A stretch of DNA of 64,000 nt from Heterocephalus glaber (taxonomy: Eukaryota > Chordata > Mammalia > Rodentia > Bathyergidae): contig NW_004624751.1 in NCBI RefSeq assembly GCF_000247695.1, positions 22,412,419-22,476,418 of the forward strand, read 5' to 3'. Below, one piece after another: positions 61,368 through 64,000 of the stretch. The first letter of the stretch is position 1, and each line of letters begins with the position of its first letter. The notes below the pieces were generated by a model. It searched no databases. It was given only the letters and a program-made list of their open reading frames with translations, and had not been told where the DNA came from. The position numbers and the translations under genes were made by a program.

Positions 61368-61985
61368 TGTGTGAACAACAAGGCCCAATTTGTTTGCCCA
61401 GTATACAGCAAATGCCAAACACCGACCACTGATACTTGGAATATAGGAAGTTTAATTAAGCAGGTATCAACAGAGAAGTCAGGGGAGAAGGCCTCAAATC
61501 TGCCTTCTCCCACCAAGTACATCAGTGGGCTTTATAAGGAAAAAGAGTGATGAAGGAGCCCTCAGGAGGAAAAACTGGTAGTTTCATAAATTTCAATAAA
61601 ATCAAAGTTTCCAGACTTCTTGATACTAGGATACATTTGGTGGACCATTCAGCAATAGCAATTGCTTAAATTAAACTCATAAATCACTCTGTGAAGTATT
61701 AGTTCATTCTTCTGTAACAAAGATAACAAGGTTATCAGCGATAATTGATACAGGAATGGAAACAGGGAGTATGTGCTCATGTACCAGTCAATGTCACTAA
61801 TGGAGAGAAAGAAGCTGCTCTAGTTTTTGTTCTTGTTTTTGTTTTTTAACTTTAGGGAGGGAGAATAGTCCAAGCCAATTACAAGAGAAGAAAACTGTCA
61901 ATTTTGTTATGAGGGCTTAGTTACAAATCCCCACTATCTATTTTGTCATTCCTCAGCCTTGTAGGAATAGAGATGATGACCCACC
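61368..61985 (-). mobile_element. 3' LTR of a gammaretrovirus-like provirus (approximate ends)
   Basis: Read on the minus strand, a TATAAAG promoter-like motif (near 61535) is followed by a polyadenylation-type AATTAAAC region and then a U5-like T/G-rich end reaching about 61368. Upstream, a purine tract (AAAAAAGAAGTAGCAGG) precedes a TG near 61985, a plausible polypurine tract and LTR start. Ends were not verified by a duplication. Confidence 0.55.
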
Positions 61986-62039
61986 TGCTACTTCTTTTTT
62001 AGAAAGGGTAGGATACAGGAGGTTAAGAAAAGAACTTGT

Positions 62040-63190
62040 CTCACCTAAAGTCTGAAATATTTATGAATTCCCGGGATAAATTAAAGGCTGTATAAAACCA
62101 CATCTTGAGCCCCTTTAGCAGCTGTTTTATTGCAATATTTTGAATCACATTAATTATAGCATAAATTACAAATATGATCAGTAAAATAGACATTTCTAGT
62201 TTGAGTATCCTAGAAAATATAGAGGTAATATCCTGGGGAGGGGAGCTGGAAAGAAGTCATTTCTTCTTGGTGCTCCTAAGGGTAGTTATAGAACCCAAGA
62301 AGTCCATATCCAAATCTTCTCATGGTGACCTCCACTTCAGCAGTCACTTTAATACAAGGACAACGGCAAGTTTTCCTACTAGCACAATCCCCTCCTTGCT
62401 CTATGGTTAATGAGTACTACTCTAGCCAAGGATTCTATTTCTATTTGCTGATGAGAGATAACTCAGACAGTTTCATTAGCTGCAATTTCCAGGATAATAG
62501 GCAAGTTGCTAGTCATGTGTTCATGGACTCCTAACCCTTACCAGGGCAAGAAGACTCTGCTAAATATGTACCAAAGTCCATCTTCCTGATAGCCAATAAA
62601 TAATTATAAGACCCTCTCTTAGTTCTTGAAACAGTTTTAGAGAGTTAGTCAGTGCTTAGTTTCTTGAGACCAGTAGATGGAAAGAGGCATGGACAGATAT
62701 CTAAGTAGACAGGTTCATCCTAATCCCCAACTATTCAGACATGGCTTTGCCCACAGGTCTCCTTCAAAGTCCCACATACAAGTGTCTTTTCAGACCATAT
62801 AGAAACTCAAATAAATTTTTAAATTGAGCTTTTAATCTCAGGGCAAGCCTTCTTGATATTATCAAACCAGGTGTCTGTGACCAGTAGGATTTGAATTTTT
62901 GGTTGGTGTTTCATTTGTCAGATTTGTTAGGAGCCAAGATAAGAGCCTGCAGCTAGTGAACAGGAGGTCTATGGACTTTGAGCATCCAAAACATTCAGTT
63001 TTCTATAGATTAAAGCGGAAGAGTGTGGTTATTTCCTTGATAACTCCATCAGTGTAGTCTCAGAAGGCTTACAAGGATCAAAAAAGCAATAATGTAAATA
63101 GAAATCACGTTGACTAGTTCCTAGGGTAAAGACAAAAATGTAGCTAAGGGCGCACAATTATGTCAGTAATAATGCAAATGAAATCACATA
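62040..63190 (-). pseudogene. Decayed envelope gene of an endogenous gammaretrovirus
   Basis: On the minus strand, near 62402-62340, a QGG followed by a cluster of cysteines resembles the conserved segment of class I retroviral transmembrane subunits. About 150 bases further on (about 62215-62110) a hydrophobic segment followed by basic residues fits the membrane anchor and tail. Several stops and frameshifts break it. The surface-subunit part (62540-63190) is barely recognisable. It is non-functional, inferred from order relative to the integrase and LTR. Confidence 0.6.
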
Positions 63191-63199
63191 TAGTCTTAG

Positions 63200-63960
63200 C
63201 TACTGGTCCTTGGAAGCAGTCTTTTTGAAGAGAAATTCATAGCCTGTGATCAGATTCTTTGTCCTCCAGTCTTTGGTGGCTTTGGAGTTAGGATATGGGG
63301 TGAGCTTGACTTGGTATGATGTATACAAGGCTGAATTCCACAAGCTTAACAGACAAGTGGGAGATGGCAGAATATCATAGGATCTGCTCCACTGACAGAA
63401 AATTGGTTCTCAAGTCTTTGCTTTTTCTAGGATTTAAAATGGATTGATTTCCAGCCTTAAAATCATACATAGAAGGGCTGGGGATTTAGCTCAGTGGTTC
63501 CCCTGCCTGCCTCAAAAGTGCAAGGTCCCGAGTTCAATCCCCAGTATCAAAACAAAAAAGAAAAAAAAAGGTAGATAGAAACATTCGTGGAGGGCAGAAT
63601 CCTCTTGGGAGAAAATTCATGAACAGAAGTTAGGACCCCATTTAAGGTTTTACAATAACCTATGATTGTGATTTTTCTTCCTAGAGTCAGGTCTCCCTCT
63701 GGTGGGAGTGCCTGGAATGGACTCCCATACATTAATTCATATGGGCTCCATTGGAGCCTGCCTAGACGCTACCCTTACTGGAAGCAAAGCAACAGGCAAT
63801 ACCTTATCCCATGTCAACCTGGCCTCAGGGAAGATATTTTGATGGTTCTTTTTAAAGTGGAATTCATCTTCTCTGTCTTTCTTGTACATTGCAGTCTTCA
63901 TGAAACATGTAATATAAGACCCTGGATACTTCTTGAATTATTTTAGCCATAACACACTTC
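63200..63960 (-). pseudogene. Decayed pol (integrase C-terminal) of an endogenous gammaretrovirus, split by an ID
   Basis: On the minus strand from 63832, a 'W-x-KVLP-x-ALL' motif is followed in a shifted frame by 'ELMYG-x-PF' at about 63741-63718. This is the usual order at the gammaretroviral integrase C-terminus. After the ID at 63475-63570, a further segment ends in 'QVKLTP', the typical end of that domain. At least one frameshift and several stops are present. 5' pol, gag and the 5' LTR would lie beyond the right edge, if present. Confidence 0.75.
63475..63570 (+). mobile_element. ID SINE inside the provirus
   Basis: ID body gggctggggatttagctcag ... gttcaatccccagtatc (63475-63548) with an A-rich tail. 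Short flanking atagaa repeats may be the remains of a target duplication. It interrupts the pol remnant, so it is younger than the provirus. Confidence 0.9.
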
Positions 63961-63964
63961 CAAA

Positions 63965-64000
63965 GCTGAATGTGGCCACGCCTGTTATCCCAGCACTTAA
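63965..64000 (+). mobile_element. B1-type SINE start, cut by window edge
   Basis: 'gctgaatgtggccacgcctgttatcccagcactta' is the 5' start of a B1 element. The remainder lies outside the window. Confidence 0.75.

Larger units (their letters stand above)
48599..64000 (+). other. EDNRB: EDNRB intron 1 (continues past window)
   Basis: No sequence matching EDNRB exon 2 (the start of the first extracellular loop and TM3, expected to begin LLAEDWPFGAE-like) was seen, so intron 1 is at least 15.4 kb. It holds the repeats listed separately. Between them (for example 51720-54120, 52460-54100, 54250-55780, 56120-57400, 58410-59580) lies unique AT-rich DNA without recognised genes. A (TA)n run occurs at 52436-52456. 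Confidence 0.9.

Noticed and set aside
48599..64000. EDNRB exon 2 inside the window
   Set aside because: I looked for the segment continuing from NVYK into the first extracellular loop and found no match on the + strand. It must lie further right.
1..64000. CRISPR array, operons or other prokaryotic features
   Set aside because: The window is plainly mammalian. The regular repeats are microsatellites or SINEs, with no spaced direct-repeat array.

Overview
This is a mammalian nuclear window, almost certainly from a rodent. It is AT-rich and gene-poor, and it is crowded with rodent-type SINEs: tRNA-Ala-related ID elements, 7SL-derived B1 elements, and fused B1-dID dimers. It also holds L1 fragments, MaLR-type LTRs, old MIR pieces and a Tigger DNA transposon. 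B1-dID dimers are known from the squirrel/dormouse/beaver side of rodents. The abundant young ID subtype makes a beaver-like or squirrel-related species my best guess, but the species cannot be fixed from sequence alone. Two 100-base N runs (25797-25896 and 45928-46027) are nominal assembly gaps.

Layout. Positions 1-46.9 kb are the intergenic desert upstream of the only gene. They consist of unique AT-rich DNA plus nested mobile elements. The richest archive is 13.1-16.9 kb, where two L1 copies hold a solo LTR, an ID, a B1 and a 3'-truncated U2 snRNA retrocopy, most of them with readable target-site duplications. Positions 46.9-48.6 kb form a CpG-rich island that runs into the first coding exon of EDNRB (endothelin receptor type B, + strand, CDS part 48113-48598). 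From 48.6 kb to the window end is EDNRB intron 1. It contains more SINEs, MIR pieces and LTRs, and from about 61.4 kb an antisense, decayed gammaretrovirus-like provirus that continues to the right edge. Exon 2 was not seen, so the intron is longer than 15.4 kb.

Biology. EDNRB is a class A GPCR for endothelins, needed for neural-crest (melanocyte and enteric neuron) development and for vascular function. The exon present gives the signal peptide, the extracellular N-tail, TM1, the first intracellular loop and TM2. No other protein gene is supported. The most notable observations are the TSD-flanked U2 fragment, a dimeric ID insertion with a unique 3' tail, the missing arginine at the known N-tail protease site of EDNRB, a Tigger relic with recognisable transposase, a local inverted duplication, and a motif repeated on both sides of an assembly gap. 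I found no previously undescribed multi-gene system.
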